DNA from: Maribacter orientalis
Lineage (GTDB): Bacteria > Bacteroidota > Bacteroidia > Flavobacteriales > Flavobacteriaceae
DNA: 64,000 bases
Direction: 5' to 3'
Assembly: GCF_900109345.1 (NCBI RefSeq)
Contig: NZ_FNZN01000005.1
Coordinates: forward strand, 186,001-250,000
A program made the position numbers and the translations under genes. Below are positions 17,823 through 27,644 of the stretch, piece by piece (within the stretch, counting starts at the first letter, position 1; each line of letters opens with the position of its first letter). The notes under the pieces were generated by a model that saw nothing but the letters and a program-made list of their open reading frames with translations, was not told where the DNA came from and searched no databases.

Positions 17823-20590
17823 GAAAATATTTACAATTGCTCATGCTTCTTTTGAGTATTGGCGTCTTTGCGCAAGAAAATGAAAGCAGATTTAATTTTC
17901 AAATTGAAAATAAGAATGTTTTAGAAGTTCTAAATGAAATTGAACAAGAGGCTGGGGTTACTTTTTATTTAGATGAGAAATGGGTCTCGGATAAAAATTA
18001 TTCGGGGAATTTTACGAATGAAACTCTAGAGAATATTTTAGAAACAATTTTTAAAGAGACTAATCTGAATTTTTTCAGGCTAAATGATTCTAAAATTATT
18101 ATTACTCAAAATAATATCATTTATAAAGATTTACCTGAAGGTTTTTTTGGAAAGGAAGAGATAGATTCGGTTAAAGAAAACACTAATTATACGAGAATTT
18201 CAAGTAATCCGGTATTTTCTAATATAGAAGCATCCAATAAGAATACGATAACACGAACGGTTCGTATAGGTAAAGAGAACTTAACCAATACTCGAAGTGG
18301 ATACACAATTAGGGGTTATGCTAAAACTGCTGAGCAAGGTCAACCGATATCTAATTTATCTATCATATTAAATGGAAAAAATTCAGGGGCCGTAACAAAA
18401 GATGATGGTTTTTATGAATTAGAGGTGCCTATGGGTACGAGTATTTTAAAAACAAGCTCTTTAGGAATTGAGCCAAGCACTACCAGAATTATAGTTTTTA
18501 ACGATGGTGAGTTAAACTTTAACCTAAATGAAAGTGTAGAGTTTTTAGATGAGGTAATTGTAGAAGCTAATGCCGCCAAGAATGTAGAAGAGGCTTTATC
18601 GGGTAGTACCGAGTTGGTAGTAGAAGAAACCAAAAATATACCATTGGTGCTGGGTGAACGGGATGTTTTGAAAGTAGCAACTACGCTACCAGGTATTTCC
18701 ACCGCAGGTGAAGGTGCAGCTGGTTTTAATGTACGTGGCGGTAGTACAGACCAAAACCTTATTTTATTAGATAATGCGGTAATTTATAACCCTTCTCACT
18801 TTTTCGGAATTTTTCAGGCATTGAATCCGTTTACCACCAAAGATCTTAAGATTTTAAAAGGAGGTATACCGTCGGAATATGGTGGTCGTTTATCCTCTGT
18901 TTTTGATATCACTTCTAAAGATGCTGATAACGAAAAATTTTCAGGTGAGGCAGCCGTTGGGCCAGTAACCTCTAATGTGGCATTAGAAATACCCGTGGTA
19001 AAAGGTAAATCTGGACTTTTAGTTGGTGGTAGGGGGACATATTCCGGATGGATTTTAAGATCTCTTAAAGATGAATCTCTTAATAATAGTAAAGCTTCTT
19101 TTTATGATGCCATAGCTAAATATACGCATGTTGTAAATGATAAGAATACGTTAAGAGCAATGGGCTATTACAGTAGTGATGCTTTTAGTATAACTTCAGA
19201 TTCGGTTTATGGGTATAACAATAGATTACTTTCTTTTCAATGGGATCACCAGTTTAATGAAAAGAATACTGCTAGTTTAATTGTAGCGAATAGTAATTAT
19301 GAATTCAATATTGGTTACGAAGGTAATTCAGATAGTAATTTTGATTTAGGTTTTGTAGTTGATGAAACAGAAGCCAAATTTAAATTTACTTACTTACATA
19401 GTAAAGCACATAAGTTTGACTACGGTCTTTCTGCAAAATTATATAATGTTCAACCTGGTAATTTAGAGCCAAATGGTGGTAATTCTATTGTAGATACTAA
19501 AATTATACCCAATGAAAAAGCGGTGGAGGCAGCTCTTTATGTGTCAGATAATTTTAAGGTTAGTGATAAACTTCTCATCGATGTAGGTCTTCGGTATTCC
19601 ATGTTTGCCACGCTGGGCACGGCAGATGCTCGTGTTTATGAAGAAAACATGCCAAAGAATGAAGAAACCTTGGTTGAAACGGTTTCTTATGATACTAATG
19701 AAGTGGTAGAAACGTATGGTGGGCCAGAGATAAGACTTTCCGCACGATATTTTTTGGGACCCGATTTATCTGTAAAAGCTAGTTATAACAGTACGTATCA
19801 ATATATTCATAGATTGTCTAATACAACTACCATTAGCCCAATTGATACTTGGAAACTATCAGATAATAATATTAAACCTCAAAAAGGAAGACAAGTAGGA
19901 CTCGGATTATATAAAAACCTAGAAGGCAATCAATACGAAATTAGCTTAGAAGGGTATTATAAGGAAGCCGATAATTTGTTGGATTTCAAAGTTGGTTCAG
20001 AACTATTACTTAACGAAACCATAGAGACAGAAACCTTACAAGGTGATGGTCAAGCGTATGGTGTGGAATTTTTAATTCGTAAAAACTCAGGAAAGCTTAA
20101 CGGATGGTTAGGTTATACCTATTCGCGTTCCTTTTTAAAGTTAGATAGTGAATTTGCTGAAGAGCGGGTAAATAATGGAGCGTATTTCCCTACTAATTAT
20201 GATAAACCCCATGACTTTAGTGCCGTAATGAATTATAAACTTACGAAAAGGTATAGTCTTTCGGCAAACTTGTCTTACCAAACCGGAAGACCTGTAACGT
20301 ATCCTGTTGCACGATATAATTTTAATAATTCTGAGTATGTAGTGTATAGTAACAGAAATGAATTTAGAATACCAGATTATTACAGATTAGATCTTGGTAT
20401 TAATATAGAAGGGAATCATAAGATTAAAAAATTGGCACATAGTTTCTGGAACATATCAGTATATAATGTGCTGGGTAGAAACAATCCATATTCTGTGTTC
20501 TTTGTAACAGAGAATGGAGAGTTAAAGGCGTATCAGAGTTCTATATTTTCGATTCCTGTACCTACGATTACTTATAACTTTAAGTTCTAA
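17819..20590 (+). CDS. TonB-dependent outer-membrane receptor with STN and carboxypeptidase-like domains
   Basis: This is a 923-residue energised outer-membrane transporter. After a signal peptide (1-18) comes an STN domain at about 24-98 (FQIENKNVLEVLNEIEQEAG), a CarboxypepD_reg-like domain at about 160-245 (GYTIRGYAKTAEQGQPISNL) and a TonB plug from about 255 with GFNVRGGSTDQNLILLDNAV and LKGGIPSEYGGRLSSVFDI. A 22-strand barrel occupies the rest, ending in aromatic TITYNFKF. STN domains often signal to FecR/FecI, but no sigma or anti-sigma gene is within view. The following DUF4249 genes stand where SusD genes often do. The ligand is unknown. Confidence 0.92.
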   Translation: MRKYLQLLMLLLSIGVFAQENESRFNFQIENKNVLEVLNEIEQEAGVTFYLDEKWVSDKNYSGNFTNETLENILETIFKETNLNFFRLNDSKIIITQNNIIYKDLPEGFFGKEEIDSVKENTNYTRISSNPVFSNIEASNKNTITRTVRIGKENLTNTRSGYTIRGYAKTAEQGQPISNLSIILNGKNSGAVTKDDGFYELEVPMGTSILKTSSLGIEPSTTRIIVFNDGELNFNLNESVEFLDEVIVEANAAKNVEEALSGSTELVVEETKNIPLVLGERDVLKVATTLPGISTAGEGAAGFNVRGGSTDQNLILLDNAVIYNPSHFFGIFQALNPFTTKDLKILKGGIPSEYGGRLSSVFDITSKDADNEKFSGEAAVGPVTSNVALEIPVVKGKSGLLVGGRGTYSGWILRSLKDESLNNSKASFYDAIAKYTHVVNDKNTLRAMGYYSSDAFSITSDSVYGYNNRLLSFQWDHQFNEKNTASLIVANSNYEFNIGYEGNSDSNFDLGFVVDETEAKFKFTYLHSKAHKFDYGLSAKLYNVQPGNLEPNGGNSIVDTKIIPNEKAVEAALYVSDNFKVSDKLLIDVGLRYSMFATLGTADARVYEENMPKNEETLVETVSYDTNEVVETYGGPEIRLSARYFLGPDLSVKASYNSTYQYIHRLSNTTTISPIDTWKLSDNNIKPQKGRQVGLGLYKNLEGNQYEISLEGYYKEADNLLDFKVGSELLLNETIETETLQGDGQAYGVEFLIRKNSGKLNGWLGYTYSRSFLKLDSEFAEERVNNGAYFPTNYDKPHDFSAVMNYKLTKRYSLSANLSYQTGRPVTYPVARYNFNNSEYVVYSNRNEFRIPDYYRLDLGINIEGNHKIKKLAHSFWNISVYNVLGRNNPYSVFFVTENGELKAYQSSIFSIPVPTITYNFKF

Positions 20591-20609
20591 TATAAAGATA
20601 TTAATACTG

Positions 20610-21821
20610 ATGAAAATTATAAAATATTCATTTTTAATAAGTTGCATTTTATTGTTGGTTAATTGTATCGACCCTTTTGAAATTGAAGCAACTGAATTTA
20701 AAAGCGCTTTAGTCATTGAAGGGACCATTACAGATCAAGAAGAAATTCAGCGTATTATGGTGTCACGTACATTTCCTTTAGATACTGTTTTAATGACAGG
20801 TTTAAGTGCTGTGAATGTTAATGTATTGGATAGTAACGGAGGTGTTTATGCCTTTAGCGAAACTTCACCTGGCGATTACCGTTCCAATACTCCATTTGCA
20901 GCTACAGCAGGCCTGACTTATACTTTAAAAGTAGCGACCTCTGACGGAAATAGCTATACATCGGAAGAAACAGCGGTGCCTGCAAAGACAAACATCGATA
21001 ACTTGTATGCGGATAGAGATTTTAAGGATGATGGTGCAGAAGAAGGTATGTTTATTTACGTTGATAGTTATGATGCTACAGGGCAATCTAAGTATTATCG
21101 GTATGAATATGAGGAGACTTATAAAATAATAGCACCAAACTGGAGTGCTTCTGATGCTTATATCGTTTCTCCATTACCCAATCCTGAAGTTGCAATAAGA
21201 GCGAAAACTAAAGAGGAGCGAGTGGCCTATAATACCGTTGCTTCAAATACTATTATTCAAGAGAATACAACGGAATTAGGAGAAGACCGTGTAAATAAAT
21301 TTCCTGTTCGATTTATCAATAGAGAAAATTTTATTTTATCACATAGGTACAGTATTCTAGTAAGACAGTTTGTTCAGAGTAGGGCTGCATTTTCTTATTA
21401 TGAAACTTTAGAATTACTCTCAGGTACAGAAAGCCTTTTCTCTCAGCGTCAATCTGGTTTTTTAGAAGGTAATATAAAGTCTGATACGAATGCAGAAGAC
21501 GATGTAGTTGGTTTTTTTCAAGTAAGTACTGTTTCTGAAAAACGTTTGTTTTTTAATTACACTGATTTTTTTGAAGGCGAAAGTTTACCGAAATATCCAG
21601 TCGATTGTACTTTGGTTTCCCCTCCAATTATAAATGAAGCTGGTGCTTCTCCATTACTTGTGGCTATAGAGTTAGAAACGCTTAAATACGTAGAGGAATA
21701 TAATCAAGAAACTAATCCAAACAATCTTAGTGAATTCGGACCTTTTTTAATGGTGGCTACACCTTGTGGTAATAGTACGTTTTATGGTACCAATGTAGTT
21801 CCAGATTTTTGGGTGGAATAA
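20610..21821 (+). CDS. DUF4249 lipoprotein, copy 1
   Basis: This 403-residue protein has a lipoprotein signal peptide ending LLLVNC, with Cys19 lipidated. The mature N-terminus IDPFEIEATEFKSALVIEG is the hallmark of DUF4249, an Ig-like-containing Bacteroidota family found after TonB receptor genes. It starts 19 bp after the receptor stop. It is closely similar to the next gene along its whole length, with long identical stretches such as NKFPVRFINRENFILSHRYS, so a tandem duplication produced the pair. A surface ligand-binding role similar to SusD is an inference. Confidence 0.85.
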   Translation: MKIIKYSFLISCILLLVNCIDPFEIEATEFKSALVIEGTITDQEEIQRIMVSRTFPLDTVLMTGLSAVNVNVLDSNGGVYAFSETSPGDYRSNTPFAATAGLTYTLKVATSDGNSYTSEETAVPAKTNIDNLYADRDFKDDGAEEGMFIYVDSYDATGQSKYYRYEYEETYKIIAPNWSASDAYIVSPLPNPEVAIRAKTKEERVAYNTVASNTIIQENTTELGEDRVNKFPVRFINRENFILSHRYSILVRQFVQSRAAFSYYETLELLSGTESLFSQRQSGFLEGNIKSDTNAEDDVVGFFQVSTVSEKRLFFNYTDFFEGESLPKYPVDCTLVSPPIINEAGASPLLVAIELETLKYVEEYNQETNPNNLSEFGPFLMVATPCGNSTFYGTNVVPDFWVE

Positions 21822-21876
21822 GTGATTAACTAATTAAATAGTACGTAATAATTAAGAAATATTTAAATTTTTAAAA

Positions 21877-23097
21877 GTGCAGTATTTAAAATCATCGATT
21901 CATATACTCTTTGCAATAAGCATAGGCATTTTGCTGCATAGTTGTATTGACCCGTTTGAAATTGAAACAATTGATTTTAATAGTACTTTGGTCGTAGAGG
22001 GAACAATTACGGACAAAAACGAGACTCAACGTATTATGGTTTCAAAAACTTTTCCGTTAGATACCGTTCTAATGTCTGGATTAAGCGATGCTAAGGTTGA
22101 GGTGAAAGATAGTAATGGTAGTATTTATGAATTTACAGAGACATCTACCGGTATATATACGTCTAAGGTGCCTTTTGCTGCTGCTGCCGGTCTTAGCTAT
22201 TCATTGACAATACAGTCGAATGATGGAAAAACATATATTTCTGAAGATACATCGATGCCAGCAACTAGCACCATTGATAATTTATACGCGGCAAGAGATT
22301 TTAAGGATGATGGGGCTGAGGAAGGTATGTTTATTTATATCGATAGTTATAATTCTACAGGTCAATCAAAATATTATCGATATGAATATGATGAAACATT
22401 TAAGATTATAGCACCATTTTGGAGCTCTGCCGATGCCTATGTAGTTACACCGCTACCTGAACCAGAAGTAGATATAAGGGCAAGAACTGAAGAGGAGCGT
22501 GTTTGTTATAAAACAGTTTCTTCAAATACAATCATTCAGGAGAATACAACGGAATTCAGTGAGGATCGCGTTAATAAATTTCCAGTACGTTTTATCAATA
22601 GAGAAAATTTCATTCTATCACATCGATATAGTATTTTGGTAAGACAATTTGTGCAGAATAGGGCTGCATACGCCTATTATGAAACCCTAGAAACGCTATC
22701 TGGCTCAGAAAGTCTTTTTTCTCAAATTCAAGCCGGTTTCCTAGAAGGAAATATTAAGTCACAAACAGATGAGGAAAACGTTATTGGTTTTTTTCAAGTA
22801 AGTACAGTTTCAGAGAAGCGTATATTTTTTAACTATACTGATTTTTTTCCTGGTGAAAATTTGCCAGATTATGTAAGTGATTGTCCATTGCTGGCCCCGC
22901 CGATTATAACCGAAGGTGGTACCTCTCCATTAATAGATGGTATCGAACAGAATCTTCTTAAATATTATAGTGAGTATTCTCCGATGGGTGATTTATTAAC
23001 GACAGGGTCACCTGGGCCTTATTATATGGTATACTCAGTTTGTGGTGATTGTACGGTTTTGGGAGATAATACGGTGCCTGATTTTTGGATTGAATAA
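21877..23097 (+). CDS. DUF4249 lipoprotein, copy 2
   Basis: This is the paralogue of the preceding gene (406 residues). It starts at GTG 21877, giving a signal peptide ending LLHSC with the lipidated Cys23 followed by IDPFEIETIDFNSTL. The central region is nearly identical to copy 1, while the C-terminal 60 residues differ most. This copy has an extra segment with several cysteines (VYSVCGDCTVLG), which suggests diversification at the ligand-facing end. It belongs to the TonB receptor transcription unit, 55 bp after copy 1 and 21 bp before the next gene. Confidence 0.85.
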   Translation: MQYLKSSIHILFAISIGILLHSCIDPFEIETIDFNSTLVVEGTITDKNETQRIMVSKTFPLDTVLMSGLSDAKVEVKDSNGSIYEFTETSTGIYTSKVPFAAAAGLSYSLTIQSNDGKTYISEDTSMPATSTIDNLYAARDFKDDGAEEGMFIYIDSYNSTGQSKYYRYEYDETFKIIAPFWSSADAYVVTPLPEPEVDIRARTEEERVCYKTVSSNTIIQENTTEFSEDRVNKFPVRFINRENFILSHRYSILVRQFVQNRAAYAYYETLETLSGSESLFSQIQAGFLEGNIKSQTDEENVIGFFQVSTVSEKRIFFNYTDFFPGENLPDYVSDCPLLAPPIITEGGTSPLIDGIEQNLLKYYSEYSPMGDLLTTGSPGPYYMVYSVCGDCTVLGDNTVPDFWIE

Positions 23098-23118
23098 GAA
23101 GAATAAAAAGCTTTAGAT

Positions 23119-24873
23119 ATGAAGAATAAAATTAATATAATAGTACTTGTGGTAATTCATTTTACGTTACTGCAAATGAGCGCACAAGGTACAGCGGTTA
23201 GTCCAATGAATAATGAAGGCTTGGTTCCGCATCAAGAACAGGTATATGTTCATGCTAATACAAAGCTTGTTTTTGTTGGGGAATATCTTTATTATACCAT
23301 TTATTGTTTGAAAGATAATACAGGCCAATTAAGCGATGTAAGCAAAATAGCTTATTTGAAATTGGTCAATGAAAATAAGGAAGTGGTCTTAAATCAAAAA
23401 ATAAAGTTAACCGACGGGATCGGAGATAGCAATTTCTTCATTCCTTCAAGCATTCCTTCAGGAAATTATAAATTGATTGCCTACACACAATGGATGCTTA
23501 ATAATGGTAGAGATTATTTTTATAGTACTGATGTTACTGTTTTAAATCCATATACAAGTAACCAAGCAGTTTTTAGGACAAAAAGCGCATATGATTTAAT
23601 TAAATCAGTTTCTAAATCACCTAGTAGTCAAGGTGCTGGTATTTTTAATGTGCCGGTTCGGTTAGAATTAAATGAATCTATTTATGGAACTCGTCAACCA
23701 GTATCTCTACTTATATCGTCTACCACATTAGAAGGTTTAGGTAACTATTCGGTATCCGTTAGAAAAGTTGATGAAATGGAGGCCCAGTTTAATACTTCAA
23801 GTTTGAATTACAAAAGTGTTTATCCACAGAAAAATAAAATAGAAAAACTCATACTTCCAGAATTAAGAGGGGAGCTTTTAATAGGGAATGTTACAACAGA
23901 AAATGAAAACGTAAATAAGAAAAATAATGCCTTAGGAGTTTCTTTTCCAGGAAAGGAATATCTATTTAAATTAGTGACGACAAATGAGAAAGGACAATTT
24001 TTTATAAATGTAGAAGAAGATTACAATACAGAAGAGGTATATGTTCAGGTATTAGAAGAAGATGCTGAAGAATATAGTATTGAATTAAAGCCAGAAGAAA
24101 ATTTGAAGTTGTCAGATTTGAAGTTTGACATGTTTAAATTGGATAGAGAAATGGAATCTCAAATTGAAGAGCGAAGTATATATAATCAAATTGAGAATGC
24201 ATATTATAGTAGTAAACCAGATACTATTTTAATAGGGAAACCTAATAGTAGATTTTATGGAGAAGGTACTACGAATTATGTACTTGATGAATACACAAGA
24301 TTCCCATCAATAAAAGAAACATTTGTAGAGGTCGTTGAACATGTTTGGATACAGGATAACAAAGAAGGAAAACCAGAATTTCATGTTCGACCAATAGCAC
24401 CTTATGTAGAATCGGGTAAGCTACCATTAGTTTTTGTAGACGGAATTTTGTTATTAGATCACGAGCGACTTATTAATTTATCATCAGCTCAAGTAGAATC
24501 TATTAATATATCACGAAATCAACATTTTTATGGTACCAGAACATTTCAAGGAGTAGTAGATGTAACTACATTTAAATCTAATTTTTATGAGAACTATTAC
24601 ACTGATAATATGCTGGCTCAAAAACTTTTTAAACCTAATGAGAGTAAGAACTACTATCAACAATCTTATGAAGGAGGCTTAAAAGACGATTATAAAAGAT
24701 TACCAGATTTCAGGTATCAATTAATTTGGCTGCCAAATTTTAACACGAAGGTCAATGAAGAAAAAATAGAGTTTTATACCTCTGACATTACAGGTGAGTT
24801 TGAAGTGTCACTTGAGGGATTTACAAACTCAGGTAAACCAGTGTCATTAAAAAAGAAGTTTTCGGTTAAATAA
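23119..24873 (+). CDS. Exported protein with MG2-like and TonB-plug-like segments
   Basis: This 584-residue protein has a signal peptide (1-22, ending QMSAQ). Residues about 35-150 (VHANTKLVFVGEYLYYTIYC, IPSSIPSGNYKLIAYTQWML) resemble the MG2-type macroglobulin domain of Bacteroidota surface proteins. Residues about 435-490 (LPLVFVDGILLLDHERLINL followed by ISRNQHFYGTRTFQGVVDV) resemble a TonB plug, but no barrel follows. It closes the receptor/DUF4249 unit. It may be an accessory lid, plug or assembly factor; no activity is established. Domain calls are by eye. Confidence 0.7.
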   Translation: MKNKINIIVLVVIHFTLLQMSAQGTAVSPMNNEGLVPHQEQVYVHANTKLVFVGEYLYYTIYCLKDNTGQLSDVSKIAYLKLVNENKEVVLNQKIKLTDGIGDSNFFIPSSIPSGNYKLIAYTQWMLNNGRDYFYSTDVTVLNPYTSNQAVFRTKSAYDLIKSVSKSPSSQGAGIFNVPVRLELNESIYGTRQPVSLLISSTTLEGLGNYSVSVRKVDEMEAQFNTSSLNYKSVYPQKNKIEKLILPELRGELLIGNVTTENENVNKKNNALGVSFPGKEYLFKLVTTNEKGQFFINVEEDYNTEEVYVQVLEEDAEEYSIELKPEENLKLSDLKFDMFKLDREMESQIEERSIYNQIENAYYSSKPDTILIGKPNSRFYGEGTTNYVLDEYTRFPSIKETFVEVVEHVWIQDNKEGKPEFHVRPIAPYVESGKLPLVFVDGILLLDHERLINLSSAQVESINISRNQHFYGTRTFQGVVDVTTFKSNFYENYYTDNMLAQKLFKPNESKNYYQQSYEGGLKDDYKRLPDFRYQLIWLPNFNTKVNEEKIEFYTSDITGEFEVSLEGFTNSGKPVSLKKKFSVK

Positions 24874-24930
24874 TAGAATTAAGTCATTTATAATAAAAGG
24901 TTTAAATTTAAAATCCAATATATAGATGAT

Positions 24931-26466
24931 ATGCTTACAAAAGTTTATGGAAGTGCAGTTTTTGGCGTAGAGGCTACGACAATAGTTGTTGAGGTTAATA
25001 TCGACAAGGGTATTGGATATCATTTAGTAGGCCTGCCCGATAATGCAATTAAAGAAAGTAATTACCGAATTGCTGCCGCACTACAAAACAACGGTTATAA
25101 AATTCCCGGTAAAAAAATTACTATTAATTTGGCTCCTGCAGATCTTCGTAAAGAAGGATCGGCCTATGACCTTACCTTGGCTGTAGGTATTCTTGCAGCT
25201 TCTAATCAGATTAAGTCTGAGAATATTGAGAAGTACATTATAATGGGAGAACTTTCCTTAGATGGTGGGCTACAGCCAATTAAAGGCGCATTGCCTATTG
25301 CAATTAAAGCTCAAGAGGAAGGTTTTACAGGTTTTATGCTACCTACGGCAAATGCAAAAGAGGCCGCTATTGTTGGTGATTTGAAAGTGTACGGAATTGA
25401 TAATATTAAGCAAGTCTTAGATTTCTTTGATAAGGGTACACCTTTAGAACAAACTATTATAGATACACGTGAAGAGTTTTATAAAAATCTTGATTTTCCT
25501 GAGTTTGATTTTTCAGATGTAAAGGGGCAAGAAAGTATTAAACGATGTATGGAGATTGCCGCTGCAGGTGGACATAATGTTATATTGATTGGTCCGCCTG
25601 GTGCTGGTAAAACCATGTTAGCAAAAAGATTACCCTCTATTTTGCCACCCATGACATTACATGAAGCATTGGAAACTACCAAAATTCATAGTGTGGTCGG
25701 TAAAATTAAGAACATGGGTTTAATGAGTCAACGGCCCTTTCGAAGTCCACATCATACAATTTCAGACGTAGCTTTAGTGGGTGGTGGTTCGTACCCACAA
25801 CCGGGGGAAATTTCTCTTTCACATAATGGCGTTTTATTTTTAGATGAATTGCCTGAATTTAAACGTGGCGTTTTAGAAGTGCTTAGACAACCTTTAGAAG
25901 ATAGGGAAGTAACGATATCGCGAGCACGATTTACGGTGACCTACCCCAGTAGTTTTATGCTAGTGGCTAGTATGAATCCGAGTCCGGGTGGGTATTTTAA
26001 TGATCCTGATGCCCCAGTAACATCCTCGCCGGCAGAAATGCAGCGTTATCTAAGTAAAATATCGGGTCCGTTATTGGATCGTATCGATATTCATATCGAG
26101 GTTACACCAGTACCTTTCGAGAAACTATCTGAAGAGCGAAAAGGAGAAGGGAGTGTTGAAATCAGAAAAAGAGTTACTTCGGCAAGAGAATTACAAACTT
26201 TACGTTTTGCCGAATTAGAGAATGTGCATTATAATGCCCAGATGAATACCAAGCAAATTCGTTTGTATTGCAAATTAGATGAAAAATCGAAGTCCCTTTT
26301 AAAAAATGCGATGGAACGATTAAATCTTTCTGCACGGGCCTATGATAGAATTCTCAAAGTTGCTAGAACCATTGCAGACCTTAGTGGTGATTCAGACTTG
26401 AACGGTGATCATATATCAGAAGCCATCCAGTACAGAAGCCTAGATAGAGAGGGGTGGTTGGGGTAG
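24931..26466 (+). CDS. comM: YifB/ComM family Mg-chelatase-like AAA+ ATPase
   Basis: This 511-residue protein has an N-terminal Lon-protease-like domain (YGSAVFGVEATTIVVEVNID), the AAA+ core with Walker A GPPGAGKTMLAKR and Walker B LFLDELPEF, and a C-terminal Mg-chelatase domain. In transformable bacteria ComM is a helicase that extends branch migration during integration of incoming DNA. The last 15 codons (EAIQYRSLDREGWLG) recur, diverged, three times in the next 6 kb, so the 3' end of this gene appears to have acted as an insertion target. The gene itself is intact. Confidence 0.93.
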   Translation: MLTKVYGSAVFGVEATTIVVEVNIDKGIGYHLVGLPDNAIKESNYRIAAALQNNGYKIPGKKITINLAPADLRKEGSAYDLTLAVGILAASNQIKSENIEKYIIMGELSLDGGLQPIKGALPIAIKAQEEGFTGFMLPTANAKEAAIVGDLKVYGIDNIKQVLDFFDKGTPLEQTIIDTREEFYKNLDFPEFDFSDVKGQESIKRCMEIAAAGGHNVILIGPPGAGKTMLAKRLPSILPPMTLHEALETTKIHSVVGKIKNMGLMSQRPFRSPHHTISDVALVGGGSYPQPGEISLSHNGVLFLDELPEFKRGVLEVLRQPLEDREVTISRARFTVTYPSSFMLVASMNPSPGGYFNDPDAPVTSSPAEMQRYLSKISGPLLDRIDIHIEVTPVPFEKLSEERKGEGSVEIRKRVTSARELQTLRFAELENVHYNAQMNTKQIRLYCKLDEKSKSLLKNAMERLNLSARAYDRILKVARTIADLSGDSDLNGDHISEAIQYRSLDREGWLG

Positions 26467-26552
26467 GTTTTTGGTTATCAATTTGACCTCTAGTTTAAAG
26501 CTGTTGTCAGCCAAGTGTATTTGCTGAATTTATTTTCAGATACTAGTTTTAA

Positions 26553-26770
26553 CGAATTTTTCTAAAGAATATGATCATATGAAATAGTGGTTGGTGGTTT
26601 CCTTTTTAAGGTACAGAACTATTTAACTCATGATTTTTAATATATAAATTAATGAATTTGTTTTCATAGTTAGGATTCCCATGATGTTACCCTAGTCAAG
26701 AAAATCGTAGATTTCAGACTTTCACATTCGGGAGTATAACGAAGCAATCCAATTAATTAAGGAGTTTGCT
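26553..26770 (+). repeat. comM-tail repeat unit 1 (most degenerate)
   Basis: It begins with TTTTTCTAAAGAATATGATC and TAGTGGTTGGTGGTTTCC, shared with unit 2 at 30291. It ends with TTCACATTCGGGAGTATAAC and then GAAGCAATCCAAT followed by AAGGAGTTTGC, a decayed version of the comM 3' coding end. The coding frame is broken. The other two units lie at 30291-30480 and 32049-32234. Confidence 0.6.
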
Positions 26771-26812
26771 TACAGCTGTGGTTAGGGTACATGTATTTAT
26801 TGCTTTTTGGTT

Positions 26813-26844
26813 CCCCCGCTAGCGCTCGTTTGCAACGAGTGCCC
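26813..26844. repeat. REP-like palindrome, copy 1
   Basis: CTCGTT and AACGAG form a stem around TGC within CCCGCTAGCGCTCG onward, with a nested TAGCGCTC. The same 24-base core recurs at about 27650-27674. Short GC-rich palindromes of this type in AT-rich intergenic DNA resemble REP elements mobilised by REP-associated tyrosine transposases; no such transposase is in the window. Confidence 0.6.
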
Positions 26845-27078
26845 ACAGGAGTAAGCTATATCTAACTAAGGTAAAACCTATGTGGAGTACTTCACCGCCC
26901 CCACACTCGCGCAGGCAAAATTCCATAAAAATAAAGCTAGTGCGAGCAGCTTGTGCTGAACTTGTTTCAGTATGACGCTCGTACCGTCAAGTATGAGGGT
27001 TTAGTTTGGTAGGCGGTTGCCAGCTACAAGCTATAGGGACTGGAGCTGTGCATGTTTGTACAGTTGGTAATTACATAT

Positions 27079-27507
27079 TTAAACCCTGTAAACATCTACC
27101 CTCCAATTTTTTATGAGCATTTTAATTTCTTTGTTGGTTAAGTTTTCTTTTAAAGCTTTTTCTACTAAGGGTAAAAACTCCTCATCACTCGCAAAACGTA
27201 GCGCTATAATTTGGGCTACTTTTAGTTCTTTAGGGAATAATTTGCCTGTCATTACATAATACCTCAAATTTTCTTCAGCTTTTATAGCCCTGTCTTGTGC
27301 TTTTAAAGGAAAGCTGCGTACAAACCATGCCATAATTAAAAATATAATAGCGATTAGCACTACTAAAGAAGCTAAATACAGGTTATCACTACTGGTACGA
27401 ATAAGATTACTTATAGCACCGATTAATAAAGCTAGTATCGCAATAAACAAGAGTCCATGAAACCCTTTTACAAGTTTACCATGATTTTTAAAATTCTGTT
27501 CTTCCAT
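27079..27507 (-). CDS. DUF6526 family membrane protein
   Basis: This 142-residue protein has a short polar N-terminus (MEEQNFKNHGKLVKGFHGLL), two transmembrane helices at about 18-38 and 44-63, and a cytosolic C-terminal domain with an E-x3-Y-x4-G-KLFP pattern. The layout matches the flavobacterial DUF6526 family, whose function is not known. It sits alone in the accessory stretch after comM, separated from the upstream PIG-L gene by a hairpin terminator at 27563-27590 and REP-like repeats. Confidence 0.75.
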   Translation of the reverse strand: MEEQNFKNHGKLVKGFHGLLFIAILALLIGAISNLIRTSSDNLYLASLVVLIAIIFLIMAWFVRSFPLKAQDRAIKAEENLRYYVMTGKLFPKELKVAQIIALRFASDEEFLPLVEKALKENLTNKEIKMLIKNWRVDVYRV

Positions 27508-27562
27508 TTTTTTAGTTTGATTTAAAGATAATCTTATTAATTAGTACTTTTCGAATATAAAG

Positions 27563-27590
27563 AAAGCCACTCAATCTATCGAGTGGCTTT
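27563..27590. terminator. Hairpin terminator between PIG-L and DUF6526 genes
   Basis: AAAGCCACTC pairs perfectly with GAGTGGCTTT around an 8-nt loop. On the minus strand it is followed by CTTTATATT, a weak U-tract. It would end transcription from the PIG-L gene before the DUF6526 gene. Confidence 0.6.
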
Positions 27591-27644
27591 GTTATTATAA
27601 TTCTTTATCCGTTTTATTAAAATTTTACTAATCAGTCGTTTTTT

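Larger units (their letters stand above)
26467..27078. other. Gene-free accessory stretch after comM
   Basis: No credible coding frame is present. It holds the first comM-tail repeat unit (26553-26770), a REP-like palindrome (26813-26844) and a second partial REP flank (about 26970-27000). The rest is degenerate sequence with stops in all frames. It looks like decayed inserted DNA. Confidence 0.6.
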
